Source: Lewinellaceae bacterium
GTDB taxonomy: Bacteria > Bacteroidota > Bacteroidia > Chitinophagales > Saprospiraceae
Direction of reading: 5' to 3'
NCBI GenBank assembly: GCA_020636315.1
Contig: JACJYA010000003.1
Coordinates: forward strand, 186,001-250,000
DNA length: 64,000 bases
The notes under the pieces were generated by a model. That model saw only the letters and a list, made by a program, of their open reading frames with translations, made no database searches and was not told the DNA's origin. A program made the translations under genes and the position numbers. Positions 53,215 to 61,754 of the stretch are shown here, piece after piece. Each line of letters begins with the position of its first letter. Within the stretch, counting starts at the first letter, position 1.

Positions 53215-53661
53215 TCAATAGAGGCGGAAACGAATTGGAAGTCGAACTTTAGCCGGAACAGCTTTTCCTCCCTGTATCGCCGGCATCCATGCGGGCATGC
53301 TTTCAACGAGCCTGACAGCTGCCTCTTCACAGCCCATGCCGATAGCGTTTTCTGCAACTGCGTGGTTCACTTTTCCTGTTTTATCAAGTAGTAATTTTAC
53401 TATTACCGTTCCTTCCAGTCTCTGTTGTTCCGCCTGAACGGGATACTCGAGATTGCTGTGAATATAATCGTCCAAAGCCTTTTGTCCACCTGTAAACCCG
53501 GGATTCCGAACCTGGAGATGAAGGGGAATAGTTTTTTTCTCTGAGGCCCTGAAATGTTCTCCTTCCGATGGTGATATGGAATAATCTGAGAAGGCCATGT
53601 CCTGAGCATAGATAAATCCCTGTATCAGTAAGAGCAACACAATGAAAAAACCTTTTTTCAT
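53215..53661 (-). CDS. Secreted TonB C-terminal domain protein
   Basis: The 148-residue protein has a signal peptide (MKKGFFIVLLLLIQGFIYAQ) and a TonB_C domain (~65-146): DYIHSNLEYPVQAEQQRLEG, TVIVKLLLDKTGKVNHA, the AVRLVESMPAWMPAIQGGKAVP helix-strand segment and the closing VRLPIRFRLY. It lacks the inner-membrane anchor and Pro-rich linker of real TonB, so it is a free or loosely attached periplasmic domain. Such proteins are frequent in Bacteroidota and their role is poorly defined; some interact with outer-membrane receptors or peptidoglycan. Confidence 0.85.
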   Translation of the reverse strand: MKKGFFIVLLLLIQGFIYAQDMAFSDYSISPSEGEHFRASEKKTIPLHLQVRNPGFTGGQKALDDYIHSNLEYPVQAEQQRLEGTVIVKLLLDKTGKVNHAVAENAIGMGCEEAAVRLVESMPAWMPAIQGGKAVPAKVRLPIRFRLY

Positions 53662-53737
53662 AATAAGTGATATTTTGAAAATGAATATTAAATGTGATCA
53701 TACAGGCTTCCGAAAGCCGTCCAATAATTTCACTTTC

Positions 53738-53745
53738 TATATTTG
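53738..53745 (+). promoter_or_regulatory. -7 promoter box for the PolX-like gene
   Basis: TATATTTG is an exact match to TAnnTTTG, 68 nt before the ATG. Confidence 0.5.
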
Positions 53746-53813
53746 CCTGCATGAAAAAGGTTACCCGTCGGTAGGAGAATAAAATCTAAGAAATCTAAAA
53801 CGCCTGTTTTTGT

Positions 53814-55469
53814 ATGACCAATAAAGAGATCGCCGGACAATTCCAGCTGCTGGCCCGCTTAATGGAACTCCATGATGAAAACCCATTTAAGATCCGCTCT
53901 TACCAGAATGCCTACCGCACTCTGCGGTCGCTCGACAAGCCTCTGGAAGAGATGGATGAGGCGGAAATAGCTGAAATAAAAGGAGTGGGCAAGGCCATCA
54001 GCGGAAAGATCAGGGAACTGGTGGATCACGGCCAGATGCAAACCCTGGAAAAGTATAAGGCAAAGACCCCGGAAGGCATTCAGGAAATGCTCAACATCAA
54101 AGGGTTCGGGCCCAAAAAGATCATGGCTGTATGGAAAGGCCTCGGCGTAGAGTCGATCGGCGAACTGCTTTACGCAGTCAATGAAAACCGCCTGGTGGAA
54201 TTGAAGGGTTTCGGGAAAAAGACACAGGAAGAGTTGAAGAACCAGCTGGAATACTACCAGCGGTCCAAACACAAATACCACTACGCTGCGCTGGAGAAGG
54301 AAGCCGAACAACTGGAAGAAGGTATCCGTCAGCTGTTGCCCGGCGCCCGGGCCAATCTGTGCGGCGCCATCCGCCGCCGCGCCAATGTGGCGGAGCGCAT
54401 CGAAGTGCTGATCGGCTTCGACGGGCAACTCAGTTCAGTTTTTGAAAAAGGGCTACTGAAAGAGGCCGAAAATAAGGAAAACCATACCCTGGCCAAAACC
54501 CCTGGCGACACGCCGGTTTGCCTTTACCAGTGCCATCCCGACGAATTCGGATCCCGCCTGTTCGAGCTCAGCAGCCAGGGCGATTTTCTGGAAGCGTTTG
54601 TGAAAGTAAATGGCGGCCCGTTTGCCAGGGAGCTGGCTGAAGAAACGGCCGTTTTTGAACAGGCCGGGTTGCCTTTCATCGCCCCCGAATTGCGCGAACA
54701 GGGCTGGGCCGTAGAGCTGGCCAAAAACGGAAAGCTCCCCACCCTGATCGTCGAATCCGACATCAAAGGTGTGGTTCACGCCCACAGCACCTACAGCGAC
54801 GGAGGAGCTACCCTGCGCGAAATGGCCATTTACACCAAAGAGCTGGGCTATGAATACCTGGGCATCACCGACCATTCCAAATCGGCCTTTTATGCCAGCG
54901 GGCTGCAGCCGGAACGCGTTTTTCAGCAGCTGGAGGAGATCGACGCCCTGAACAAAGAACTGGCGCCCTTCCGCATTTTCAAAGGTATTGAAAGCGATAT
55001 CCTCAACGATGGTTCACTGGACTACGAAGAGGACGTTCTAAAAGCTTTTGATTTTATCATCGCCTCGGTCCACTCCAACCTGCGCATGGATGAAGCCAAG
55101 GCCACCCGACGACTCATTGCCGCCATTGAAAATCCCTACACCACCATACTCGGGCACCCTACCGGCCGCCTTCTGCTCTCCCGCGAAGGCTACCCCATCG
55201 ACCACAAAGCGGTCATTGATGCCTGTGCCGCCAACGGCGTCGCCATCGAACTCAACGCCAACCCCTACCGACTGGACCTGGACTGGAGCTGGATTCCTTA
55301 TGCCCTGGAAAAAGGCATACTGATTTCCGTTAATCCGGATGCACACAGCAAGGAAGGCATTCACGACATTCATTTCGGGGTGCTCTCGGCCCGCAAAGGG
55401 GGGCTGGCCAGGGAGATGTGCCTGAATGCAAAGGGAGTTGAGGAGTTCGGGAAGTGGATAGGGAGATAA
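53814..55469 (+). CDS. PolX-like protein: degraded polymerase domain plus PHP exonuclease
   Basis: The 551-residue protein has PolX architecture: an N-terminal 8-kDa/helix-hairpin-helix region (IKGVGKAISGKIRELV, IKGFGPKKIMAVWKGLG, ~1-130), a Pol beta-like palm (~140-315) and a PHP domain (~320-550). In the palm, the GSxRRxxETxxDxD site reads CGAIRRRANVAERIEVLIG. The two metal-binding Asp correspond to Arg and Glu, so polymerase activity is probably lost. PHP metal ligands look intact: HAHSTYSDGG, ITDHS, GIESDIL, ASVHSN, LGHPTGR and NPDAH. It therefore probably acts only as a 3'-5' exonuclease or AP endonuclease in repair. It has its own promoter and stands alone. Confidence 0.9.
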   Translation: MTNKEIAGQFQLLARLMELHDENPFKIRSYQNAYRTLRSLDKPLEEMDEAEIAEIKGVGKAISGKIRELVDHGQMQTLEKYKAKTPEGIQEMLNIKGFGPKKIMAVWKGLGVESIGELLYAVNENRLVELKGFGKKTQEELKNQLEYYQRSKHKYHYAALEKEAEQLEEGIRQLLPGARANLCGAIRRRANVAERIEVLIGFDGQLSSVFEKGLLKEAENKENHTLAKTPGDTPVCLYQCHPDEFGSRLFELSSQGDFLEAFVKVNGGPFARELAEETAVFEQAGLPFIAPELREQGWAVELAKNGKLPTLIVESDIKGVVHAHSTYSDGGATLREMAIYTKELGYEYLGITDHSKSAFYASGLQPERVFQQLEEIDALNKELAPFRIFKGIESDILNDGSLDYEEDVLKAFDFIIASVHSNLRMDEAKATRRLIAAIENPYTTILGHPTGRLLLSREGYPIDHKAVIDACAANGVAIELNANPYRLDLDWSWIPYALEKGILISVNPDAHSKEGIHDIHFGVLSARKGGLAREMCLNAKGVEEFGKWIGR

Positions 55470-55470
55470 T

Positions 55471-55538
55471 TGCCACGAAGATCAAAGTCCTACAAAGCCT
55501 TAGTACCGTGTCCTTTGTGTTTTTGTGTCTTGGTGGCA
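55471..55538. repeat. Palindromic intergenic repeat (TGCCACGAAG type)
   Basis: The left arm from TGCCACGAAG (55471) and the right arm ending TTGGTGGCA (55538) pair with mismatches over ~26 bp: TGCCAC-AAG and ACAAAG blocks match. It starts 2 nt after the PolX-like stop and could act as a 3' structure. Similar elements with CTTTGTG and GTGGCA are common in environmental bacterial genomes. Confidence 0.55.
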
Positions 55539-55549
55539 GAAAAAGTAAT

Positions 55550-55660
55550 CATAGGGACTGTTCTGAGTTTCTGAGTTTCTGGTTTCTGAGTTCCTCGTTG
55601 CCCTGGAAACCAGCGGGTTAGCATAACGCGGACACACTTATTTGAACTATTCCCCATCAT
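55550..55660. repeat. Dispersed ~100-bp repeat, copy 2
   Basis: This matches 45931-46032 in the same orientation, with an extra TTTCTGAG-like repeat near the left end. It also lies between convergent genes (PolX-like and T9SS cargo). Shared pieces include CTGGAAACCAG, GGGTTAGC and TAACGCGGACACACTTA. Confidence 0.75.
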
Positions 55661-55683
55661 GTACAGCAGGATGAGTTCTGATC

Positions 55684-58536
55684 TCAAAATATTGCGACTC
55701 TGCTTGCCGCGGAGTATCCATTGCCGCTTATTTCGATCCAATATACCCCCCTGCCCAGCCCAAGCCCATCAACGGAAAAAGACTCCGACCATTCCGTCAA
55801 ACCTGCAACCGGCACCTCTTTTTTCATCACCACTTTCCCGGCATTATCCATAAGGCGCAGGAATAACTGGCCTAAAGGTTTTTGCATTTTCATCTCCACC
55901 CGGAAAACCTCACTCGCCGGGTTGGGGAATACATTTACCACAAAAGCCTCATTTTCAGCAGCATCTCTGACGGAAGTAGGTATTGCCTCGGTAATTTCAA
56001 GCAATTGATCCACTGGAACATCTGTTATTGTCGTATCCACTCCGCCCAAAAATTCCACCTTAACCTCATCAACCACTTCGGCATCGCCTAAACCGAAATG
56101 AGCATTGAGGCCATTCTGGCCACAGTAGCCCGACTGAGCGCTGATCTCCCGAAGCTGGGTTACCTCCTGGCCGCCAATGATAGCCGTAACCCAGACCCTG
56201 GCGCCAATGGCAGAGCGGTTCGACCGGGTGCCGGTAAGCTTCACTTTCAGCCAGCGGTTACAGTTGCCGGTGTTCAGGAAGAACTGGTTGGCTTCCAGCG
56301 GTGAATTGCCGGAATTCCTGCAGGTAGCAATGCCAAGGTCGAGGAAGCCGTCATTGTTCACATCGCCCCAGGCAGCGCCGTAACTGCAGGGAGTGGAGAG
56401 GTTTTCAATGCTTTCGAGGTCACGGGTGAAGTGTCCCTGCCCGTCATTCCGGTATAGAAAATTGACAATATTGCCGTTGCAGTAACCATTGCTCACGATG
56501 AGGTCGAGGTCGCCGTCATTGTCATAATCGCCGAAGTTGGAGCTGTAGGAGCAGCCACCGTCCGTTACCAGATCTCCGCTTGTCACTGCTGTAAACACCC
56601 CATCTTCATTTAAGAAAAGCTGATTGTTTTGCTCCGAGAAATAACCAGCATTAGCCACGAACAAGTCGAGGTCGCCATCGTTGTCCACATCACCCCAACT
56701 GCTGCTCATTGTACTGCGGTTACTTTGGCTGGGCGCTCCGGTTCCGGTGGCCCTGGAAAAATTGCCTGTGCCGTCATTTTCATAAAGGGCATCGGGCTGA
56801 TTGGCCTCATTGGAAACGAACAGGTCAAGGTCGCCATCACCATCAAAGTCTGTCCAGTTAACCGACCGGGAAGCATCAGCATCGTTGACGTGAGGGCCAT
56901 CCGCCACTTTGGTGAAAATCCGCCCGCCGTCATTCCGAAAAAGCAGGTTTTTTTTGTTCCCTTCGGAATTCGCCACGTAGAGGTCCAGGTCGCCGTCATT
57001 GTCCATATCGCCCCAGGAAGCCGTTTCAGAATAGGTGCCGCCGATGGAAGGGAGGGCCGAGTCGTCATAAGTGAAGGTACCGTCTCCGTTGCCAAAGTAA
57101 AGGAAATTCTTCTTCCCGTACCAGGTCACGGCAAAGGCATCGAGGTTGCCGTCGTTATCGGCATCGGCAAAGGTAGCCCCATCGAATGGTTCTGCATGGC
57201 TGACAATATCCCCGGAAAAAACCGGTGAAAACTGGCCGCCCGGCCCGCTGTTGAGGTAAAGCAGGTTTTCGGCGCCTCCCTGCGGCCCATTGGTAATAAA
57301 GATATCTTCCCAACCGTCGCCGTTTACGTCCACGAAATTGACGCTGCGGCTGTCGGAGGGTGTGGAAACGAGCGCCCCTGTCGTCAGTTTACCGAACAGT
57401 CGGGTGATCGGCTCAACGCCATAAGGAAGGGTGCTCGCCCACGGGCCTCCGTATGCCCCAATGTCGCCCTGCAAGCCGCAAAGCGAAGGAAAAACCGGCT
57501 CGAAACCATCGGCCGTCAAATCGTTGTCATTTTCATCCGCAGCATCCACGCAGGGAGAAGCGGGGCCAAGGTTGAAAAAAACAGTATCGGCAAACAGGGG
57601 GTCAATATTTAAATTTGTCTGCCCCGTGTAGCCTCCCTGGATATTTGAAAATTCAGCCGTGACTGTTCCGCCAAAGAATTTGGCAATAGGGCCGCCAGTG
57701 GACTGGGTATTGCCCCAAATGATGTTGTTGCGGGCCAGGAGTTTGATCGAAAATACAAAAATACCGCCCCCCTTACCCCCGTAACTTCCAGTCCCCAGGC
57801 ATCTATTATTGACGATGGTGTTGTTGAATACCTCCACAACCGTCTGGTTATTGGTGCCCGTAAACCAGAGCCCTGCACCGCCAAAATCCTGGCCGCCTTC
57901 ATTGTAGCTCACAACATTATTATAGATCTTGCCGGTACAGTAGTTGAGAACAATCCCACCTCCATAGCGCCCCGCATTGTGGTGTATCCAGTTGTTGCGG
58001 ATGGCCGGGTTTCCATCGCCGCTGCGGATGCCTCCGCCGCCATTGGAAACCACCGCCGTAGTATTGGTGATCACGTTGTCCCGGATAATGTTAAACTGAA
58101 TGGTCGGTGAAGTGCCTTCGGTGAGAATGCCGCCACCTTCGGTATAGGTGCCGGCGCCGTGGGGGTCAAGCCAGCGGGTGCCCTTTCCGCCCGTCAGGGT
58201 GAAGCCCTGCACCACCGTCGAGGGACTTTCTCCGTCAACGATGAGGATACAACTGGCCGTATCGGCATGTACAGGCTGGCTGCCGTTGATGATGGTATTG
58301 GAGATGTCATCTGCCGAACCTGTCTGGAAAAACCGGCTGGTCAGCACAATACTCTTGCCATTGAAGCGGAGGTTTTCGAAATATTCGCCGGGCTGCACAA
58401 GTACAGTGTCGCCGTCGCCGGAGGCATCAATTGCCTCCTGGATGGTTGGAAAACTGCCCGGCACATTGAGGGTTTGCGAATGAAGGGTTTGAAAAAGGGT
58501 AAAAATGAGAAGGGAGGTGAGTAAAAGGTTATTCAT
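55684..58536 (-). CDS. Large T9SS-secreted protein: parallel beta-helix, FG-GAP/VCBS repeats, ASPIC/UnbV-like domain, sorting domain
   Basis: The 950-residue protein has a signal peptide (MNNLLLTSLLIFTLFQTLHSQ). A right-handed beta-helix region comes first (~25-330, PTIQEAIDASGDGDTVLVQPGEY, many NN-rich turns). An FG-GAP/VCBS propeller with Asp-rich calcium-binding repeats follows (~390-720, DVNGDGWEDIF, DMDNDGDLDLYVAN, DYDNDGDLDLIVSN). An ASPIC/UnbV-like domain (~735-840, RSNRSAIGARVWVTA) and a T9SS type A sorting domain (FPNPASEVFRVEM to the end) complete it. It is probably exported and displayed at the surface. The substrate or partner is unknown, and no catalytic residues were identified. 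Confidence 0.85.
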   Translation of the reverse strand: MNNLLLTSLLIFTLFQTLHSQTLNVPGSFPTIQEAIDASGDGDTVLVQPGEYFENLRFNGKSIVLTSRFFQTGSADDISNTIINGSQPVHADTASCILIVDGESPSTVVQGFTLTGGKGTRWLDPHGAGTYTEGGGILTEGTSPTIQFNIIRDNVITNTTAVVSNGGGGIRSGDGNPAIRNNWIHHNAGRYGGGIVLNYCTGKIYNNVVSYNEGGQDFGGAGLWFTGTNNQTVVEVFNNTIVNNRCLGTGSYGGKGGGIFVFSIKLLARNNIIWGNTQSTGGPIAKFFGGTVTAEFSNIQGGYTGQTNLNIDPLFADTVFFNLGPASPCVDAADENDNDLTADGFEPVFPSLCGLQGDIGAYGGPWASTLPYGVEPITRLFGKLTTGALVSTPSDSRSVNFVDVNGDGWEDIFITNGPQGGAENLLYLNSGPGGQFSPVFSGDIVSHAEPFDGATFADADNDGNLDAFAVTWYGKKNFLYFGNGDGTFTYDDSALPSIGGTYSETASWGDMDNDGDLDLYVANSEGNKKNLLFRNDGGRIFTKVADGPHVNDADASRSVNWTDFDGDGDLDLFVSNEANQPDALYENDGTGNFSRATGTGAPSQSNRSTMSSSWGDVDNDGDLDLFVANAGYFSEQNNQLFLNEDGVFTAVTSGDLVTDGGCSYSSNFGDYDNDGDLDLIVSNGYCNGNIVNFLYRNDGQGHFTRDLESIENLSTPCSYGAAWGDVNNDGFLDLGIATCRNSGNSPLEANQFFLNTGNCNRWLKVKLTGTRSNRSAIGARVWVTAIIGGQEVTQLREISAQSGYCGQNGLNAHFGLGDAEVVDEVKVEFLGGVDTTITDVPVDQLLEITEAIPTSVRDAAENEAFVVNVFPNPASEVFRVEMKMQKPLGQLFLRLMDNAGKVVMKKEVPVAGLTEWSESFSVDGLGLGRGVYWIEISGNGYSAASRVAIF

Positions 58537-58729
58537 AATATAATGCTCTGGTAATGGTTGTATGAAGTAAAGCTACTCTCCCTCCAGTACATTTTTTTGT
58601 TTTTGGTACAAAGCCCTTTGTGGCAAGGCTATATAGCGGTTTGTTGCGCCCGAATCGGATTCGTCGGCTGATAACGGCTATTGGGCAGTAGCAAACGGTT
58701 GTTCAGGGTGAAGGTGCTGTCAGATGAAA

Positions 58730-58737
58730 TATTTTTG
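58730..58737 (+). promoter_or_regulatory. -7 promoter box for the LytS/LytTR operon
   Basis: TATTTTTG is an exact match to TAnnTTTG, 33 nt before the ATG of the histidine kinase gene. Confidence 0.5.
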
Positions 58738-58770
58738 CGAAGTTTGTTTTGAAACTGTTCTTCACAGAAA

Positions 58771-59826
58771 ATGAAACACCGCATCCTCCTTCATTTCGGC
58801 TTTTGGCTGGTTTATGCCCTGTACGACGGTTACCTTTCCGTGCCGTTATCCGGGCAGAGTTTTGCCGGCCTGGCTATCTGGGAACGGCTTTCAATGGGTT
58901 ACCGGGCAGAGCTGGTGTTGCTGCTAATCAAAATTCCGGCGGTTTACCTGGTATTGTATCGCTTCCTGCCGCCTATCTTTGAAAACAAAAAATTCTTCCG
59001 GCTTGCTGTGCAATTTCTTCTGACGGCAGCTGTGGCGACGATTGCGATCTTTATGGCCTGGCACAAAATCATTTACCCTCACATTCTCAATGTTGCCCCG
59101 CCTGAAGCTGCGGCCAATGCATGGATCGCCGCGTTTCGGCTGTTGTGGTCTTCCTTCGATATCCTGATGCTGCTGGGCGTTACGGCCGCTCTCAAACTCT
59201 TCCGCATGCGGCTGAGCGTTGCCGAACGGGAAAAGCAACTTGTGGAAGAAAAACTGCAATCAGAACTCCGGTTCCTGCGTGCGCAAACCAACCCGCACTT
59301 TCTATTCAATACGCTCAACAACCTCTACCATCTCGCCCGCAAGCACAGTGAGAATACCCCTGACGCTATTCTGAAACTCTCCGGCATGATGCGCTTCATG
59401 CTTTATGAATGCACGGCCCGCCACATCATTTTGCTTAAGGAAGTAAACGTGATCCGGGACTATCTCGACCTGGAACGGCTGCGGTATGGCTCCCGCCTGT
59501 CTGCCGGTTTCCGGGTGGATGTTGACGATGAGGGACAGCTTATCGCTCCATTGTTGCTGCTGCCATTGGTAGAGAATGCTTTTAAACACGGCGCCTCCGA
59601 AAGCAGAGGGAACACCTGGGTCAGGATTTTTTTACATTTGAAGAATGGCCGGCTGAGTTTCCAGGTAGAAAATGCCAAAGACCCCTCTGAAGGAATGGCA
59701 GCCGAAGGCATCGGCCTGACAAATGTAAAACGCCAGCTCGAATTGCTCTACCCTGGCTACCGACTGCAACTCGACGACCGGGGCGATCAGTTTTTCGCCC
59801 ACCTTAGTATAGACCTTTCTATCTGA
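58771..59826 (+). CDS. LytS/YehU-family sensor histidine kinase
   Basis: The 351-residue protein has about four membrane helices in its first 145 residues, a short coiled linker (AEREKQLVEEKLQSELRFLRA), and a His_kinase (PF06580) domain. The phosphoacceptor His176 lies in QTNPHFLFNTLNNLYHLA, and the ATPase N-box is PLLLLPLVENAFKHGA with a degenerate G-box GIGLTNVKRQLELLYPG. It has no recognisable extracellular sensor. The LytTR response regulator starts 33 nt after its stop, so the two form a two-component pair. The ligand is unknown. Confidence 0.93.
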   Translation: MKHRILLHFGFWLVYALYDGYLSVPLSGQSFAGLAIWERLSMGYRAELVLLLIKIPAVYLVLYRFLPPIFENKKFFRLAVQFLLTAAVATIAIFMAWHKIIYPHILNVAPPEAAANAWIAAFRLLWSSFDILMLLGVTAALKLFRMRLSVAEREKQLVEEKLQSELRFLRAQTNPHFLFNTLNNLYHLARKHSENTPDAILKLSGMMRFMLYECTARHIILLKEVNVIRDYLDLERLRYGSRLSAGFRVDVDDEGQLIAPLLLLPLVENAFKHGASESRGNTWVRIFLHLKNGRLSFQVENAKDPSEGMAAEGIGLTNVKRQLELLYPGYRLQLDDRGDQFFAHLSIDLSI

Positions 59827-59859
59827 ACAACTGAACAGATTTAATTAAAACAATCCGCA

Positions 59860-60573
59860 ATGGCCAAACTCAAATGCCTCATCGTTGAAGACGAACCGCT
59901 CGCCGCCGAAGGCCTGGAAGAATTCATCCGCCAGACTCCTGTACTGGAGTTTGCCGGCGCCTGCAGCGATGGGCTGGCCGCTCTCGAATTTCTGAAAAAC
60001 AACCCGGTGGATGTCCTTTTTCTCGACATTCACCTGCCCAAATTGAAAGGCCTCGATTTTTTGAAAACCCTCCAGTATCCGCCGCAGGTCATCCTTACCA
60101 CCGCTTACCACCAATATGCCATAGAAGGCTACGAATTAAACGTAGTGGACTACCTGCTTAAACCTTTTGGTTTCCCTCGTTTTCTCGCTGCCGTGGACAA
60201 ACTCCGGCTTCCGGAACCGGCGCTATCAGCCCCGGATACAAATCGGCCGCTCCGAACCTTTCATTTTTTTAATGAAAACAAGCGGCAGGTCAGGGTTTTC
60301 AACGATGAGATCCTGTATGTGGAAAGCCTGAAGGAATATGTAAAGATACACACCACTACCGGCGATACCATAGTAACCCGTTTTCAGTTGGGCGAATTTG
60401 AAAAACACCTGAAGGACAGCAATATACTTCGCATCCACCGCTCCTTCCTGGTAGCCAAAGATAAGATCCGGGCATTTTCGGCTACAGCGGTAGAGGTGGA
60501 AGGGAAGAAACTGCCTATCGGCGACAGTTTTCGGGCGGAGGTGGAGAAGGTGCTGAGGCTGTTGGCCAGGTGA
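59860..60573 (+). CDS. LytTR-family response regulator
   Basis: The 237-residue protein pairs a CheY-like receiver domain (~1-120) with a LytTR DNA-binding domain (~145-235). The receiver has the acidic pocket EDEP, phosphorylation Asp56 in FLDIHLP, the conserved Thr in LTTAY and Lys in LLKPF. LytTR features include FFNENKRQVRVFNDEILYVESLKEYVKIHT and ILRIHRSFLVAKDKI. It is the cognate partner of the upstream kinase. LytTR regulators bind direct repeats in promoters of extracellular or cell-envelope genes; the targets here are unknown. Confidence 0.95.
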   Translation: MAKLKCLIVEDEPLAAEGLEEFIRQTPVLEFAGACSDGLAALEFLKNNPVDVLFLDIHLPKLKGLDFLKTLQYPPQVILTTAYHQYAIEGYELNVVDYLLKPFGFPRFLAAVDKLRLPEPALSAPDTNRPLRTFHFFNENKRQVRVFNDEILYVESLKEYVKIHTTTGDTIVTRFQLGEFEKHLKDSNILRIHRSFLVAKDKIRAFSATAVEVEGKKLPIGDSFRAEVEKVLRLLAR

Positions 60574-60691
60574 ATGAAGCACAGAAAGGGAAAAGAAACA
60601 GCCCATGACAGATATGCGCTCCCTCAACCTATTGAAATATTTGGCTGTATCTCAAAAATCCGGTAACTTTTGACGACAAATCGATCTGACG

Positions 60692-61462
60692 ATGCCGTAC
60701 TCCTGGAAACCTCTCCTTCTGCTGCTTCTCCCTTACCTCTCTTTCTGCCAGGCCCCTTTCGACTGCAATGGAAGGATATTCAGGGTACTGGAAGAACAGG
60801 GCGGTTCAACTTTTCAGGAAATACGGATCGATTATGACAACCAAAAAGCGGAATTTGAAGACCTGGCCTTTTTTTCAGGGTTGCAACTCAATGGTATGTG
60901 TTACCGCCCCGCTGATAATCTGATCTACGGGGTACAACTCGGGCCGGATATTATTGCTGAACCAGGGGAATCCCTGGTGCTGGCCCCTGATATTCAGTCA
61001 TCAAGCCCACTGGCTTACCTTTTCTGGTCGGAAAATAGTGGACATACCCTGTCGTGCAATACCTGTGAAACGCCGGAAGTGTCCCCTCTGGAAGCTGGCC
61101 TTTACCGGCTTGAAATAAGTAACCTCAACGGATGTACCGCTGAGGATAACCTGTCCATTATCGTACTCCCCTTTCATTATTACGCACCAACAGCCTTCAG
61201 CCCCAATGGAGATCAGATCAATGACCTGTTTTTACTCTATGGCAGAAGGGACTTTGCGATCAGGCATTTCCGGGTTTTCGACCGCTGGGGCAACCTGGCC
61301 TGCCACAAGGAACAAATGCGCGCCAATGACCCTTCTACTGGCTGGAATGGCGCCTTCAATGGAAAACCGCTCAACTCCGGCGTATATGTCTGGACAGCCG
61401 AAGCCGTTCTGTCCAATGGCAACCCCATTAATATAAGCGGGGAAGTCCACCTCATCAGATGA
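60692..61462 (+). CDS. Secreted protein with CHU_C (T9SS type B) sorting domain, possibly internally shortened
   Basis: The 256-residue product has a signal peptide (MPYSWKPLLLLLLPYLSFCQ). A short N-terminal segment (FDCNGRIFRVLEEQGGSTF ... NGMCYRPADNLIYGV) looks like the first part of a larger beta-propeller domain. It passes abruptly into a PKD/Ig-like segment (VQLGPDIIAEPGESLVLAPD) and the gliding-motility CHU_C domain (~170-256, APTAFSPNGDQINDLF, DRWGNLACHKEQ, LNSGVYVWTAEA). Type B sorting domains send cargo through the T9SS. The jump suggests loss of a large internal part; the function is unknown. Confidence 0.8.
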   Translation: MPYSWKPLLLLLLPYLSFCQAPFDCNGRIFRVLEEQGGSTFQEIRIDYDNQKAEFEDLAFFSGLQLNGMCYRPADNLIYGVQLGPDIIAEPGESLVLAPDIQSSSPLAYLFWSENSGHTLSCNTCETPEVSPLEAGLYRLEISNLNGCTAEDNLSIIVLPFHYYAPTAFSPNGDQINDLFLLYGRRDFAIRHFRVFDRWGNLACHKEQMRANDPSTGWNGAFNGKPLNSGVYVWTAEAVLSNGNPINISGEVHLIR

Positions 61463-61754
61463 GATTCACAAAAGAAAAGTTTACAAATACGAAACAACTT
61501 GATCAACTTAGAGGTTTTCAGATCTGCCAACAATTCTCTCTACCAAACTTTCACTCAAGCTAACAGCCTGAACCCCAAATAACATTGGGAAAAACAGGCG
61601 ATTAATCCTGCCTTAACAATTCTTTAAAGATTTCTTAAAAGTAAACTTGAAAGCCAGCCGAAATTATTTTCCAATTTAGCAAATGAAAAAAGGCCAGGCC
61701 GGCAGGCCGGCTTGGCCAAGTGCATAAATAGTTAAATAAAAGCTAGACAAAATT
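61463..61754. other. susC upstream interval with an 11-bp GC hairpin
   Basis: Bases 61692-61717 form a stem of 11 bp (GGCCAGGCCGG with CCGGCTTGGCC, one G-T pair, CAGG loop). It is preceded by six A and not followed by T on the plus strand. No promoter matching TAnnTTTG was identified, and no ORF is supported. Confidence 0.5.

Noticed and set aside
51893..53218. 441-codon ORF antisense to the M28 peptidase gene
   Set aside because: The sense frame carries all M28 metal ligands, a signal peptide and a PDZ domain. The antisense product shows no recognisable domain and is a by-product of codon use.
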